Position numbers and translations under genes: made by a program. The notes below the pieces were generated by a model that saw only the letters and a list, made by a program, of their open reading frames with translations, was not told the DNA's origin and ran no database searches. Positions 43,416 to 52,451 of a DNA stretch of 64,000 nucleotides are shown here, one piece after another. The stretch comes from JANWVO01 sp037446555 (GTDB lineage: Bacteria; Acidobacteriota; Terriglobia; Bryobacterales; Bryobacteraceae). Where the stretch lies: assembly GCA_037446555.1 (NCBI GenBank), contig JBBIIK010000022.1, positions 1-64,000 on the forward strand. The letters run 5' to 3'. Position 1 is the stretch's first letter. Each line of letters begins with the position of its first letter.

Positions 43416-43710
43416 CCACCCAGATCTTCCCGTCCTCGATCCTGACGTCGAATCGCTGGAGAGCCACCGCCGGGTTGGCGTCCCACTCGCCTGTTTCGCA
43501 GAGGAATTCCCACGCGTGCCAAGGGCAGATCAGGCGACCTTCCACGAAGTTGCCTTGCGAAACGGGTCCTCCGGCGTGCGGGCAACGGTCTTCATAGGCG
43601 TACAGGCCACCCGAACGGCGGCAAATCACCAAGCGCAGGGATCCCGCCGGCACGGACGCCATTCTTCCTTCGGGCAGATCCTCCTCCCGGAGGACCGGAA
43701 TCCATCCCAT
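43408..43710 (-). CDS. Rieske [2Fe-2S] ferredoxin-like protein
   Basis: Small soluble protein of 100 residues carrying a Rieske cluster: Cys43-x-His45 (CPHAGG) and Cys62-x2-His65 (CPWHAWEF). The size and motif spacing resemble the NirD-like or aromatic-dioxygenase ferredoxin group, an electron carrier. The start is upstream of mutM and overlaps it by eight bases, so both come from one transcript. There is no oxygenase or nitrite reductase gene nearby, so the partner is unknown. Confidence 0.85.
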   Translation of the reverse strand: MGWIPVLREEDLPEGRMASVPAGSLRLVICRRSGGLYAYEDRCPHAGGPVSQGNFVEGRLICPWHAWEFLCETGEWDANPAVALQRFDVRIEDGKIWVDA

Positions 43711-43876
43711 GCGGCCATCTTGCCACGGCGCTGGCAGTGTGCGCCTCGACAGGGCGCAGAATTTCTCCTCCGGACTGAAAAAGGGGCTTCCCGCCGGAAT
43801 TCTTCGGCGCTAGAATAGGGCTGCTTGGAACCCTGGAGAGAAACCGGGGCCGGCACTTAGCGACGGGAGGTCCACA

Positions 43877-44023
43877 ATGTTTGAGTCTCTCGACGACCAG
43901 ATGAAGCACGACGAGATGGAAACCACGACGCCCCGTGAGCGGTGGCTGAAGTGGCTGCTGGTTGGCGTCGTCTCGGTGCTGTTGTTTGCCGGTCTTTATG
44001 CGGGCGTCCGGTTGCTCGAGTAG
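43877..44023 (+). CDS. Single-pass membrane protein, 48 residues
   Basis: Small gene with a good start: GGGAGG at 43865-43870 and the ATG at 43877, six bases apart. The protein begins with a charged stretch (MFESLDDQMKHDEMETTTPRE) and then has one transmembrane helix, WLLVGVVSVLLFAGLYAGVRLL, at about residues 26-47, ending in Glu. The N-terminus is predicted to face the cytoplasm. No family is recognised. A weak -10 (TAGAAT, 43811-43816) lies 60 bp upstream. It stands alone between the Rieske gene and the epimerase-like gene; the function is unknown. Confidence 0.65.
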   Translation: MFESLDDQMKHDEMETTTPRERWLKWLLVGVVSVLLFAGLYAGVRLLE

Positions 44024-44258
44024 CGGAGCATCGATCGGACTCCCGCGCCTGCGCTGCAGTACAGACCGGCTGGAGCACGCTCCGGCCGCCGTTTCGCGGG
44101 CGGCTGCGCGGAAGGCAAAGGAAAGCGACGGACGAGTGGAACGCCCCCCTGATGGGCGGCGGAAAGGCGAGAGGGTTTTCGCGTAACGAGGAAGCCGGAT
44201 GTGCCGCCGGGCGGGCGGCGCTTCCGGCCTTCTCTGTGCCGGAATGCAAGGACCGGAC
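44024..44258. other. Gap before the epimerase-like gene
   Basis: No convincing gene is seen. The stretch is GC-rich with open frames on both strands but no domain or strong start. Confidence 0.4.
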
Positions 44259-45128
44259 ATGAAATTCGGCGTCAATACACTGCTCTGGACGGCTTCCTTT
44301 GACCTGGGCGATCTCAGCCTCCTCGGCCAGGTGCGGCAATGGGGCTTCGATGGCATCGAGATCGCGCGCTTCTCGTTCGACGGCTTCCCCGCGCGCCTGC
44401 TGCGAGAGGCCGTGCGGAACGAAGGGCTCGAACCCGTGTTGTGCTCGGCGCTCACGGGACAGACGAGCCTCGTGAGTGAGGACCCCGCAGTCCGCCGCTC
44501 CGCCACCGACTTCCTGCGGCGCGCCATCGAAGCCGCGGCAGAACTTGGCAGCACGCTACTGGTCGGCCCTTATCTCGCGCCTGTGGGCGGGCTCACCGGA
44601 CGCCGCGCTACCGAGGACGAATGGAAGCGGGGTGTCGAGGGGATCGCCGGGTTGACCGGCTGGCTGCGCGAACACGGCGTGACGCTGGCGCTTGAGCCGC
44701 TGAATCGCTTTGAAACCTACCTGATGACCACCGCCGCCGAGGCGCGCCGCTTCTGCGATGAAGTGCATGACCCCTATGTGGGCGTGCTGTTCGACACCTT
44801 CCACGCCAACATCGAGGAGAAGCGGCTGGGCGATGCCATCCGGACCCTCGGCCCGCGCCTGGCGCATGTGCACGTCTGCGAGAACGACCGCGGCGTGCCA
44901 GGCACCGGGCACGTGGACTGGGACGAAGTGTTCTCCGCGCTGCGCGAAACGGGCTACGACGGCTGGTGCGTGATTGAAAGCTTCGGCTCCTGCGTCCCGG
45001 AGATCGCCGCCGCAGCCTGCGTGTGGCGCGACTTCGCCCCGGACGCGGAGACACTGGCGCGCGAAGGGCTGGCATTCCTGCGCAACGCCGCCGCCAGCGC
45101 CATGGGTGCCGCCGCCTCGGCGGTGTGA
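44259..45128 (+). CDS. D-tagatose 3-epimerase/D-psicose 3-epimerase-like enzyme
   Basis: TIM-barrel sugar epimerase of 289 residues. The opening KFGVNTLLWTASF and the four metal ligands Glu146, Asp179, His205 and Glu240 match the Agrobacterium psicose 3-epimerase set (Glu150, Asp183, His209, Glu244) with a constant offset of four. The motifs are ALEPLNRFETYL, LFDTFHANIEE, HVHVCENDRG and VIESF. A manganese-dependent C3 epimerisation of a ketohexose is the family expectation. I used the ATG at 44259 because AAGGA lies at about six bases upstream; an ATG at 44244 is an alternative. No sugar transporter is adjacent. Confidence 0.85.
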   Translation: MKFGVNTLLWTASFDLGDLSLLGQVRQWGFDGIEIARFSFDGFPARLLREAVRNEGLEPVLCSALTGQTSLVSEDPAVRRSATDFLRRAIEAAAELGSTLLVGPYLAPVGGLTGRRATEDEWKRGVEGIAGLTGWLREHGVTLALEPLNRFETYLMTTAAEARRFCDEVHDPYVGVLFDTFHANIEEKRLGDAIRTLGPRLAHVHVCENDRGVPGTGHVDWDEVFSALRETGYDGWCVIESFGSCVPEIAAAACVWRDFAPDAETLAREGLAFLRNAAASAMGAAASAV

Positions 45129-45134
45129 TGCGGG

Positions 45135-46466
45135 CTACGGACGCGCCGAATACCGCTTGTACAGCCGCGTGTGCCGGGACTCCAGATCTACGGGCACGCC
45201 TTTGATGAACATCATCTTCACCTGCGTGCGGATCTCCAGAGGATCGCCGTCGGTGACGATGAGATCCGCGTACTTGCCCTTTTCAATGGAGCCGTATTCG
45301 GCGTCGATGCCCCAGATCTGCGCCGGGTACAGCGTCACCGATTTCAGCGCTTCGTCGTAGGGCAGCCCGAAGGGAACCGCCTGCGCCGCCTGATACGGCA
45401 GATTTCGCGCAAACTGCGCGCCGAAGCTGGCGAAGGCGAACTTCACGCCCGCATTGTGGAGCCGGGCTGGCAATGTGAAAGGATCGTCGTAGGGATCGTC
45501 CTCTTCGAGCGGCCTCACGAAGGTGGTGCCCAGGATCACCGGGATATTTCGCTTGGCGATCTCCTCCAGCGTCTTGCCGGGACGGCGCACGCCGGCGAGC
45601 ACAATCTTCAGCCGTTCGCGGGCGGCGAAATCAAGCGCCTCGCGGATCTCGCGCTCCCGCGCCGCGGCGATCATCAGCGGTTCCTTGCCTTCCAACACCG
45701 GAATCATGGCTTCGTAGCGCAGATCAGGGTCGACGGCTTCCCCCGCCGCCCTGGCTTTCTGGTAGCGCCGCGCCGCATCGAAGAACTCCTGGATCTTCTG
45801 CACCTGCTGCTGCTGGTTGCGGCGGGCTTCGGCGAAGGTGGTGCGCCGGGCGCCCAGAGCCTGGAACAACGCCTCCAGATCCCCGCCGCGCCCGCGAGGC
45901 ACCTGGATGACCGGCCAGGTCATCTGGAGCGCGGCGCTGCGGCGGATCTCCATCTCCTCCCACGTCCAGCCGTCCAGATGCATCAGCGACGCCTGCCCGG
46001 CGATGAGACTGCCGGCACTGGCGCCGCGCCCGCCGCCGGTGGCGCCGGGCGTCACCAGCACAGAGGTGATCCCGTTGGCGCGGACGACGGGGATGTGCTC
46101 GCTGGAGGGGTTGACCGCGATCAGCGCGCGCAACTGCGGATTGAAATCGCCGATCTCGCCCGTGTCCACGGTTTCGCGAACGCTGGCGATCTCTGCCAGC
46201 CCGATAGGCGAGCCGGAATCGATCATGCCCGGATACACGTGCAGCCCGCGCGCTTCGATTACCTTCACCTTCCCGCGTGGGGCGATCTTCGCGCCCACCT
46301 CCGCGATCTTGCCGTCCACCACCAGCACCGAGGCGTTTTCCATCGCCGGAGCGTTCACCGGATGCACGGTGGCGTTACGCAGCAGGAACGTGTCGTTCTC
46401 GCCGCCGTAGGCTGCCATCGCAAGGGCGGCGATCCAGATGATTCGTGCGCTTGTCGCGTGTCTCAT
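45135..46466 (-). CDS. Amidohydrolase-family protein lacking metal-binding HxH
   Basis: Third gene of an amidohydrolase trio, 443 residues with a signal-like N-terminus (IIWIAALAMAAYGG). The barrel is clear (LHVYPGMIDS, LIVTDGDPL). The metal-binding HxH that should follow GMID reads S-G-S-P, so both histidines are lost (residues 85 and 87). The late metal Asp (in SDD of the middle gene) is replaced by FASFGAQF. The protein is likely a non-catalytic partner or has a changed function. It overlaps the middle gene by four bases. In the normal family such enzymes hydrolyse imidazolone, dipeptide or pro-drug amides. Confidence 0.75.
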   Translation of the reverse strand: MRHATSARIIWIAALAMAAYGGENDTFLLRNATVHPVNAPAMENASVLVVDGKIAEVGAKIAPRGKVKVIEARGLHVYPGMIDSGSPIGLAEIASVRETVDTGEIGDFNPQLRALIAVNPSSEHIPVVRANGITSVLVTPGATGGGRGASAGSLIAGQASLMHLDGWTWEEMEIRRSAALQMTWPVIQVPRGRGGDLEALFQALGARRTTFAEARRNQQQQVQKIQEFFDAARRYQKARAAGEAVDPDLRYEAMIPVLEGKEPLMIAAAREREIREALDFAARERLKIVLAGVRRPGKTLEEIAKRNIPVILGTTFVRPLEEDDPYDDPFTLPARLHNAGVKFAFASFGAQFARNLPYQAAQAVPFGLPYDEALKSVTLYPAQIWGIDAEYGSIEKGKYADLIVTDGDPLEIRTQVKMMFIKGVPVDLESRHTRLYKRYSARP

Positions 46467-47821
46467 GAAGGCCTCCGGTTCTGCGGCGCAGCCTGCTTCT
46501 GCTGGTCGAGCAGCTTCTTGCGCAGCCCTTCCTTCTCCGCTTCGAGCTTCGGCCGCCGGCTCAGGTCCTCGTCGCGGTCAAAGTACTGCTTGCCGTCGAT
46601 GAATACCTTCTCCACCTTGGCGTAGATCGAAAGCGGGTCCTTGTCGTAAATCACCAGATCCGCGTCCTTCCCGGATTCGATGGAGCCGACCCAGCGGTCG
46701 ATCTGGAGCTGCTTCGCCGGGTTGATGGTGACCATGGCGAGCGCCTCGTCCGCGCTCAGCCCGCCGTACTTCACCACTTTGGCCGCCTCGGTGTTCAGCC
46801 GGCGCATCAGTTCCGCGCCCCCTGCATCGTCCGAGTTCAGGCTCACCAGCACACCCTTGCGGTGCATGACGGCAGCGTTGTAGGGGATGGCGTCGTAGGC
46901 TTCCACCTTGTAGCTCCACCAGTCGGAGAAGGTGGAAGCGCCGTGGCCGCGCGTGGCGATCTCCTTGGCTACTTTGTAGCCCTCCAGAACATGCTGGAAC
47001 GTGACGCCGCGGATGTTGAAGTCGTCGAAGACACGGATCAGCATCAGGATCTCGTCGGCGCGGTAGCAATGCGCATGCACAAGGCGTTTGCCCTCGAGCA
47101 CTTCCACCAGCGGCTCGAGTTCCAGGTCGCGCCGGGGCGGCAGCAGCTTTTCACCCCGCGCCTTCCGCGCCTCGTAGTCCTTCCATTCGCGCTGGTAGGC
47201 GCGGGCGCGCGTGAATGCGTCCCGAATGACGTCTTCGACGCCCATCCGCGTGCCCGGGTAGCGCAGGTTCTGCGGCGGTTGCAGCCCGGGGATCTGGAGG
47301 CCCTGCGGCGAGCCCTGGCGCTTGGGGTTTTCACCGAGCGCCATCTTGATGCTCGGCTTTGCCTTGTCGAAGACGAGGCCGCGCGCATCAGCGCCCCAGC
47401 GCATCTTGAACACGACATTCTGGCCGCCGATGGAGTTGGCGCTGCCGTGCATCGAGTTGCACGCCGTCACACCGCCCGCGAGCGCCTGGTAAATGGAGAT
47501 GGACTCCGGGTTCAGCATCTCGGCGACGTTGACCATCGAACTGACGCTGACGCTCGATTCGTTGATCGAGTCGAGCGCGATGTGCGTGTGCGCGTCGATG
47601 ATACCCGGGATGACGTGCTTGCCGGTGGCGTCGACGATGCGCGCGCCGGCAGGCGTCATTACCTTCTCGCCCACATCGGCGATCTTGCCGTCGCGGATGA
47701 CGATCGAGCCCTTGAGCGTGCCCTTGGTCACAGTGTGTATGGTGGCGTTCTGGATGACGGTCACGTCGGCGGCAAGCAACGCCGCCGTGGAGAGGATCCC
47801 TGTCAGAATTGCCCTGCGCAT
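46463..47821 (-). CDS. Exported amidohydrolase with intact active site
   Basis: Zinc-type amidohydrolase of 452 residues with a signal-like N-terminus (LTGILSTAALLAADV). The HxH metal motif is intact, His78 and His80 in GIIDAHTH. Further expected ligands are VHAH near 250, a His in TFQHVLEG near 285, and Asp in SLNSDDAGG near 330. The final AELGSIE-type strand with DLVIYDKDPLSIYA is typical. It resembles imidazolonepropionase-like enzymes of unknown substrate. It is the middle gene of three: three bases after the first and overlapping the third by four bases. Confidence 0.85.
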   Translation of the reverse strand: MRRAILTGILSTAALLAADVTVIQNATIHTVTKGTLKGSIVIRDGKIADVGEKVMTPAGARIVDATGKHVIPGIIDAHTHIALDSINESSVSVSSMVNVAEMLNPESISIYQALAGGVTACNSMHGSANSIGGQNVVFKMRWGADARGLVFDKAKPSIKMALGENPKRQGSPQGLQIPGLQPPQNLRYPGTRMGVEDVIRDAFTRARAYQREWKDYEARKARGEKLLPPRRDLELEPLVEVLEGKRLVHAHCYRADEILMLIRVFDDFNIRGVTFQHVLEGYKVAKEIATRGHGASTFSDWWSYKVEAYDAIPYNAAVMHRKGVLVSLNSDDAGGAELMRRLNTEAAKVVKYGGLSADEALAMVTINPAKQLQIDRWVGSIESGKDADLVIYDKDPLSIYAKVEKVFIDGKQYFDRDEDLSRRPKLEAEKEGLRKKLLDQQKQAAPQNRRPS

Positions 47822-47824
47822 GGC

Positions 47825-49201
47825 TTACCGTACCTCCTCTTCGCTGAAGCTCGGCGACCGCCCCGGCGCGCCCTGCGGCGGCGCCGCCGGCTCTGGCAGG
47901 TAGCGCGCGCCATCGATGAAGACCATGCGGATCTTGGTGCTGTCGTTGAACAGGTCGCCGTCGGCAAGGACGAGATTGGCGATCTTGCCGCGCTCGATCG
48001 AGCCGAGCCTGTCCGCCACGCCAAAGATCTCCGCTGCGCCAAGGGTCAGCGCCCGCAGCGCGTCCTCACGCTTCAATCCCCGGTCGATGGACTGTTTCAA
48101 AGCCCGGAGCACGGCGCGCGGCGACTCCATCCCGTCGGAACTGACGGCCCACTTCACTCCCGCCGCCGAGAGCGCCTGCGGCGAGGTGGGGGCAAGGTCG
48201 CGGATTCTCAGTTCCCGGAAGCTCTCCACGTCTTCAGGGTCGGCATCACGGTCGCGGGCGGGCCAGCGGACGCTCAGGATCACCGGCGTACCGCTTTCCT
48301 TCAGGCGCGCGGCCATCTCATAGCCCTGCACCACCCCGTAAAGCACGGCCGGCGTCTTCAAATCCCCGGCCAATTGCAGCATTCGCTCCATCTGCACCGG
48401 ACCGGCGGCAGACAGCAGCACTCGCTTCGCCCCCAGGATCCCCTCGAGCGCACGGTCGTAGGCCGGCCGCGGGATGTTCACCGGATCGGCGGCATACAGG
48501 GCCATGGCCTGCCGGTAATGATCCGCATCGAACCAGAGCTGCCGGAAGTAGGCCATGATGCCCATGGGCGTCGATGGAAAGCCCGTGTAGCCGGACGGGC
48601 GCAGCGCCAGGTAGAGACCGGCGTCAGGGGCAACCACCATTTCGCCCGCCGTCTTGCCCGCGAGGTTGATCACGGAACCGTGGCCCGCCACAATGCCTTG
48701 CCGGGGGAAAACAACGGCGCTCGTGAAGCCCGCGCTGCGCGCCTGGCTGATGCGCGCGTCGGAAGGCTGCACCTGATCAGCCGCCTTCACCCAACTGAAG
48801 GTGCCTGGCCGGTCCGCCGGGCCGCGCGACCGGGGCTGCGCCTGGGCTGCCTGCTGTCCTGCCGGCGGCGTTTGGGCCCCGCGGCCCGCGGCTTGCCCCG
48901 CTTGCGGCTGCGCCTGCGGCAAGCCCCACGCGCTCAGAGCATCGATGAGCCCCGGGTAGGCGGTGAGCCCGTTCCCATCGATGATCCACGCCGAGGCAGG
49001 CACGTCCACCTGCGCGTCGGCGGCGGCGATGACCCCGTTGCGGATCAGCACCGTCCCCTTTTCGATCACGGGTCCGTTGACGGGCACGATCCGCACGTCG
49101 CGGATCGCCGTCCAGTTCACGGTCTCGGCCGTCGCCAGGGCAGCCAGCCACGCGGCTGCCAGCAGCACGGCCGTCCAAACGGCCAATGGGTTCTTCCTCA
49201 T
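47825..49201 (-). CDS. Amidohydrolase-family protein, first of the trio, HxH lost
   Basis: Exported protein of 458 residues with a clear signal peptide (AVWTAVLLAAAWLAALATAE). The family barrel is present (LTAYPGLIDA, LVLADGDLFND), but the HxH after GLID reads L-S-A at 89-91, so the first two metal ligands are absent. The late SSDG Asp is retained. A Gln/Ala/Pro-rich stretch at about 95-130 interrupts the barrel. The start is the ATG at 49201; the frame extends to 49243 without signal character. It is separated by 35 bp from the divergent purM. It may pair with the active middle enzyme. Confidence 0.75.
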   Translation of the reverse strand: MRKNPLAVWTAVLLAAAWLAALATAETVNWTAIRDVRIVPVNGPVIEKGTVLIRNGVIAAADAQVDVPASAWIIDGNGLTAYPGLIDALSAWGLPQAQPQAGQAAGRGAQTPPAGQQAAQAQPRSRGPADRPGTFSWVKAADQVQPSDARISQARSAGFTSAVVFPRQGIVAGHGSVINLAGKTAGEMVVAPDAGLYLALRPSGYTGFPSTPMGIMAYFRQLWFDADHYRQAMALYAADPVNIPRPAYDRALEGILGAKRVLLSAAGPVQMERMLQLAGDLKTPAVLYGVVQGYEMAARLKESGTPVILSVRWPARDRDADPEDVESFRELRIRDLAPTSPQALSAAGVKWAVSSDGMESPRAVLRALKQSIDRGLKREDALRALTLGAAEIFGVADRLGSIERGKIANLVLADGDLFNDSTKIRMVFIDGARYLPEPAAPPQGAPGRSPSFSEEEVR

Positions 49202-49236
49202 GGTGAATTCCCGTATTTTAAACTGGTGGTTCCCAG

Positions 49237-50280
49237 ATGCCAACTCGCAAATCCATCCGTTACGCTGACGCCGGCGTGAACATCGATGAAGCGGACCGCG
49301 CGGTGGGCTTCATCAAGGAGGCGGTCAGGAAGACCTTCACACGCGGCGTCCTGGCCGGCATCGGTTCATTTGGCGCAATGTACCGGCTGTCTGGTTACAG
49401 GCGGCCAGTACTGATTTCGTCGGCCGACGGCGTGGGCACGAAGCTCAAGCTGGCGTTCATGACCGGCCGCCATGACACGGTCGGCCAGGACCTGGTGAAC
49501 CACTGCGTGAACGACATTGCCGTGCAGGGCGCCGAGCCGCTGTTCTTTCTCGACTACTTCGCCACCGGAAAGCTGGATTGGCGGGCGGCGGCCGCCGTGG
49601 TGAGCGGACTGGCCAAGGCTTGCGAGGAGAACGGCTGCGCACTGATCGGCGGCGAGACCGCCGAGATGCCCGGCTTCTACGCCGAGGGCGAGTACGATCT
49701 GGCTGGCTTTATCGTCGGTTGCGCCGAGCGCCAGCACTTGCTCACCGGAGAGCGCATCCAGGCGGGAGACGTGCTGGTGGGCCTGCCTTCCACCGGATTG
49801 CATACCAACGGCTATTCGCTGGCGCGCAAGCTGGTGTTCGATGTGGCGAAGTTGACGGCGAAGAGCTATGTGCCGGAACTGGACGCGACCATCGGCGAGG
49901 AGCTGATGAAAGTCCACCGCAGCTACCTGAAGCCCCTGCGCCGCCTGCACAAGGAAGGACTGATCGCCGGAGCGGCGCACATCACCGGAGGCGGCATCAC
50001 CGGCAACACGCCGCGTATGCTGCCCAAGGGGCTGGCAGCGCGCATCGACTGGGGCGCCTGGCCGGTGCCGCCCGTGTTCGAGTTTCTGCGAAGGATCGGC
50101 GCCATCCCCGACGACGACTACCGCCGCACGTTCAATCTGGGCGTTGGCTTGATCCTGGCCGTTCCCCAGAAAAAGATCGCGAGGGCGGCGCGTCTGCTCG
50201 AGCGGCTCGGCGAGCCGTATTATCTCATCGGCGAGGTGGTGCGGCAGCCGCGCGGCAAGGGGCGCGTGTTGTACCGGTGA
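49237..50280 (+). CDS. purM: Phosphoribosylformylglycinamidine cyclo-ligase
   Basis: Purine biosynthesis step 5: ATP-dependent closure of the imidazole ring to give AIR. The 347-residue protein begins with YADAGVNIDEADRAV and contains the PurM motifs LISSADGVGTKLKLA, HCVNDIAVQGAEPLFFLDY and the GGETAEMPGFY loop near 140-150. HITGGGITGNTPRMLP near 245-260 is the C-terminal conserved block. It is divergent from the amidohydrolase trio across 35 bp and is followed by purN. Cytoplasmic. Confidence 0.95.
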   Translation: MPTRKSIRYADAGVNIDEADRAVGFIKEAVRKTFTRGVLAGIGSFGAMYRLSGYRRPVLISSADGVGTKLKLAFMTGRHDTVGQDLVNHCVNDIAVQGAEPLFFLDYFATGKLDWRAAAAVVSGLAKACEENGCALIGGETAEMPGFYAEGEYDLAGFIVGCAERQHLLTGERIQAGDVLVGLPSTGLHTNGYSLARKLVFDVAKLTAKSYVPELDATIGEELMKVHRSYLKPLRRLHKEGLIAGAAHITGGGITGNTPRMLPKGLAARIDWGAWPVPPVFEFLRRIGAIPDDDYRRTFNLGVGLILAVPQKKIARAARLLERLGEPYYLIGEVVRQPRGKGRVLYR

Positions 50281-50317
50281 GCCGGCGGCGGCCGTAAGCG
50301 CGCAAAGGAGGTCCGTG

Positions 50318-50938
50318 ATGAAGCGAATCGCCGTTCTGGCCTCGGGCCGCGGCTCGAACTTCGAAGCCATCGCCCGCAACGTGCGCGAAGGCAGGCTTGC
50401 AGCGGAGATCGCCGCCCTGGTGGTGAACAACCCGGAAGCGCGCGCCCTGGAGATCGCCCGCGAGCATGGAATCCATGCGATTTCGCTGCCTTCGAAAGGA
50501 ATCGACTCGGATACGTATGCAGCCATGGTGCGTGACGCGCTGGCGCCGTTGGACGTGGATCTGGTCTGCCTGGCCGGCTTTATGCGGCGCGTGGGCGCGC
50601 CGCTGCTGGAAGCCTATCCGATGAGGATTCTGAACATCCACCCCTCGCTGCTGCCCGCCTTTCCGGGCCTGAACGTGCAGCAACAGGCCATCGATTACGG
50701 CGTGAAGTTCTCCGGCTGCACGGTTCACTTCGTCGACGCGGGTCTCGACACGGGCCCCATCGTCGCGCAGGCTGTGGTGCCCGTGCTCGACGGCGACACG
50801 GCCGGGACTCTGGCGGCGCGGATCCTCGTGGAGGAGCACCGGATTTACAGCGAAGCCATCGCGCTCGTGCTCAGCGGGGCGTACCGCATCGAGGGAAGGC
50901 GCGTGCTGCGAACCGCGCTGGCGCGATCCGCCGGCTGA
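50318..50938 (+). CDS. purN: Phosphoribosylglycinamide formyltransferase
   Basis: Purine biosynthesis step 3: transfers the formyl group of 10-formyl-THF to GAR. The start is ATG 50318 with AAGGAGG at 50305-50311; a GTG at 50315 would add one residue. Visible motifs are VLASGRGSNFEAI near 6-18, LAGFMRRVGAPLLEAYPMRILNIHPSLLPAF, with the catalytic Asn-His near residues 105-107, and VDAGLDTGPIVAQ with Asp about 143. The 206-residue length is standard. It lies 37 bp after purM in the same direction. Confidence 0.95.
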   Translation: MKRIAVLASGRGSNFEAIARNVREGRLAAEIAALVVNNPEARALEIAREHGIHAISLPSKGIDSDTYAAMVRDALAPLDVDLVCLAGFMRRVGAPLLEAYPMRILNIHPSLLPAFPGLNVQQQAIDYGVKFSGCTVHFVDAGLDTGPIVAQAVVPVLDGDTAGTLAARILVEEHRIYSEAIALVLSGAYRIEGRRVLRTALARSAG

Positions 50939-50975
50939 GGCCTGTCTGCGGCAGCCCCGTGACAATATAAAGACC

Positions 50976-52400
50976 ATGAGCCGGATTCTGATGGTCGCCT
51001 CCGAGGCCGTGCCGTTCGCCAAGTCAGGCGGCCTTGCCGACGTCATCGGCGCGTTGCCGGCCGCGCTGACCCGGCAGGGCGAGGAGGTGGCCGTCATCAT
51101 GCCACGCTACCGCTCCATCCCGTGGCATGAGACCGAGAGCGCCTTTGACAACATGGTGGTCTTCGCCGGCTCGACGCCCTACCGCGTGGACCTGCGCACC
51201 AAGATCCACCGCGGCGTGCGCTTCTTCTTCGTCGAGGCGCCCTACTTCTTCGACCGCGACGGCCTGTATAACCATCACGGCAAAGATTACGAGGACAACC
51301 ACCGGCGCTTCGCCGTGCTCGCGCTCGCCGCCCTGGGCGCGGCGCAGACCGTCTTTCCGTGCGGCATCCTGCACTGCCATGACTGGCAGGCGGCGCTCGT
51401 GCCCGTTTACAAGATGGACCAGCAGCACTCCAACCCGCTGCTCGCCGGCACGAAGACAGTGCTGACCATCCACAACCTCGGCTACCAAGGACGCTTCCAC
51501 CGTACGCAGTTTCCCGAGCTCGGACTGAACTGGGGATGGTTCTCGCCCGACAAGCTGGAATACTACGGCGACGTGAACTTCCTGAAGGGCGGCATCGCGA
51601 CGGCCGACTGGCTCACCACCGTGAGCCCCACCTACGCGCGCGAGATCCAGACTCCCGAGGGCGGCTTCGGGCTGGACGGCATCTTGCGCCACCGCGGCAG
51701 CGCATTGACGGGTATTCTCAACGGAGTCGATTACGAGGAGTGGAACCCGGAAACCGATCCGTTTCTGCCCGCCTGCTACTCGGCGTCGGATCTGTCGGGA
51801 AAGCGCGTCTGCAAGAAGGCGCTGCTCGAGGAGTTCGGACTGGACTCGGGCAACCTCGACCGCCCGCTGATCGGGATTGTCAGCCGCTTCGCTCCGCAGA
51901 AAGGCTTCGACCTCATCGCCGGAATCGGGCACTTTTTCGAGGAAACGGATGCGCAGCTCGTCGTGCTCGGAAGCGGCGAGTGGCGCTATGTGCATCTGTT
52001 CGAGGAGTGGCACCGGTGGAAGCCCCGGCAGATCGGCGTATGGGTGGGCTACAACAACCCGCTGGCGCACCGCATCGAAGCCGGCGCCGACATGTTCCTG
52101 ATGCCCAGCCTGTACGAGCCTTGCGGGCTGAACCAGATCTACAGCTTGCGCTACGGCACCGTGCCTGTGGTCCGCGCCACCGGCGGGCTGGATGATACGA
52201 TTCAGGAAGACACGGGGTTCAAGTTTCACGAGTACTCCGTCGGCGCGCTGTATGACACGTTGCGCATGGCGGTGGGCGCATGGCGCAATCGTGACGCCTG
52301 GACCGAAAGGATGCGGCGCGGCATGGCCAGGGACTATTCCTGGGACGCCTCGGCGCGCCGGTATTCCGCCCTCTACGGGAAGCTGCTCGGGCGCGGTTGA
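50976..52400 (+). CDS. glgA: Glycogen synthase
   Basis: GT5 glycosyltransferase that elongates alpha-1,4-glucan from ADP-glucose, 474 residues. The N-terminal motif KSGGLADVIGALP is at 15-27, with HDWQAAL near 136-142 and the C-terminal signature LMPSLYEPCGLNQIYSLRYG near 377-396 holding the catalytic Glu. The final part is the usual extended helix. It starts 37 bp after purN. A TATAAA at 50966-50971 lies right before the ATG, too close to act as a normal promoter for a full leader, so the gene may be read from upstream. Cytoplasmic. Confidence 0.93.
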   Translation: MSRILMVASEAVPFAKSGGLADVIGALPAALTRQGEEVAVIMPRYRSIPWHETESAFDNMVVFAGSTPYRVDLRTKIHRGVRFFFVEAPYFFDRDGLYNHHGKDYEDNHRRFAVLALAALGAAQTVFPCGILHCHDWQAALVPVYKMDQQHSNPLLAGTKTVLTIHNLGYQGRFHRTQFPELGLNWGWFSPDKLEYYGDVNFLKGGIATADWLTTVSPTYAREIQTPEGGFGLDGILRHRGSALTGILNGVDYEEWNPETDPFLPACYSASDLSGKRVCKKALLEEFGLDSGNLDRPLIGIVSRFAPQKGFDLIAGIGHFFEETDAQLVVLGSGEWRYVHLFEEWHRWKPRQIGVWVGYNNPLAHRIEAGADMFLMPSLYEPCGLNQIYSLRYGTVPVVRATGGLDDTIQEDTGFKFHEYSVGALYDTLRMAVGAWRNRDAWTERMRRGMARDYSWDASARRYSALYGKLLGRG

Positions 52401-52451
52401 ATCCGGCGCCCCGGCCGGGACATCGAACCAACTGGAGCTACAGTAGAAAAT

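Noticed and set aside
46862..49279. An 805-codon plus-strand open frame antisense to the amidohydrolases
   Set aside because: It contains no recognisable motif; the opposite strand carries three coherent signal-peptide proteins.
50966..50971. A TATAAA promoter for glgA
   Set aside because: It is only five bases before the ATG and has no matching -35, so a start there would give a leaderless transcript lacking its first codon.
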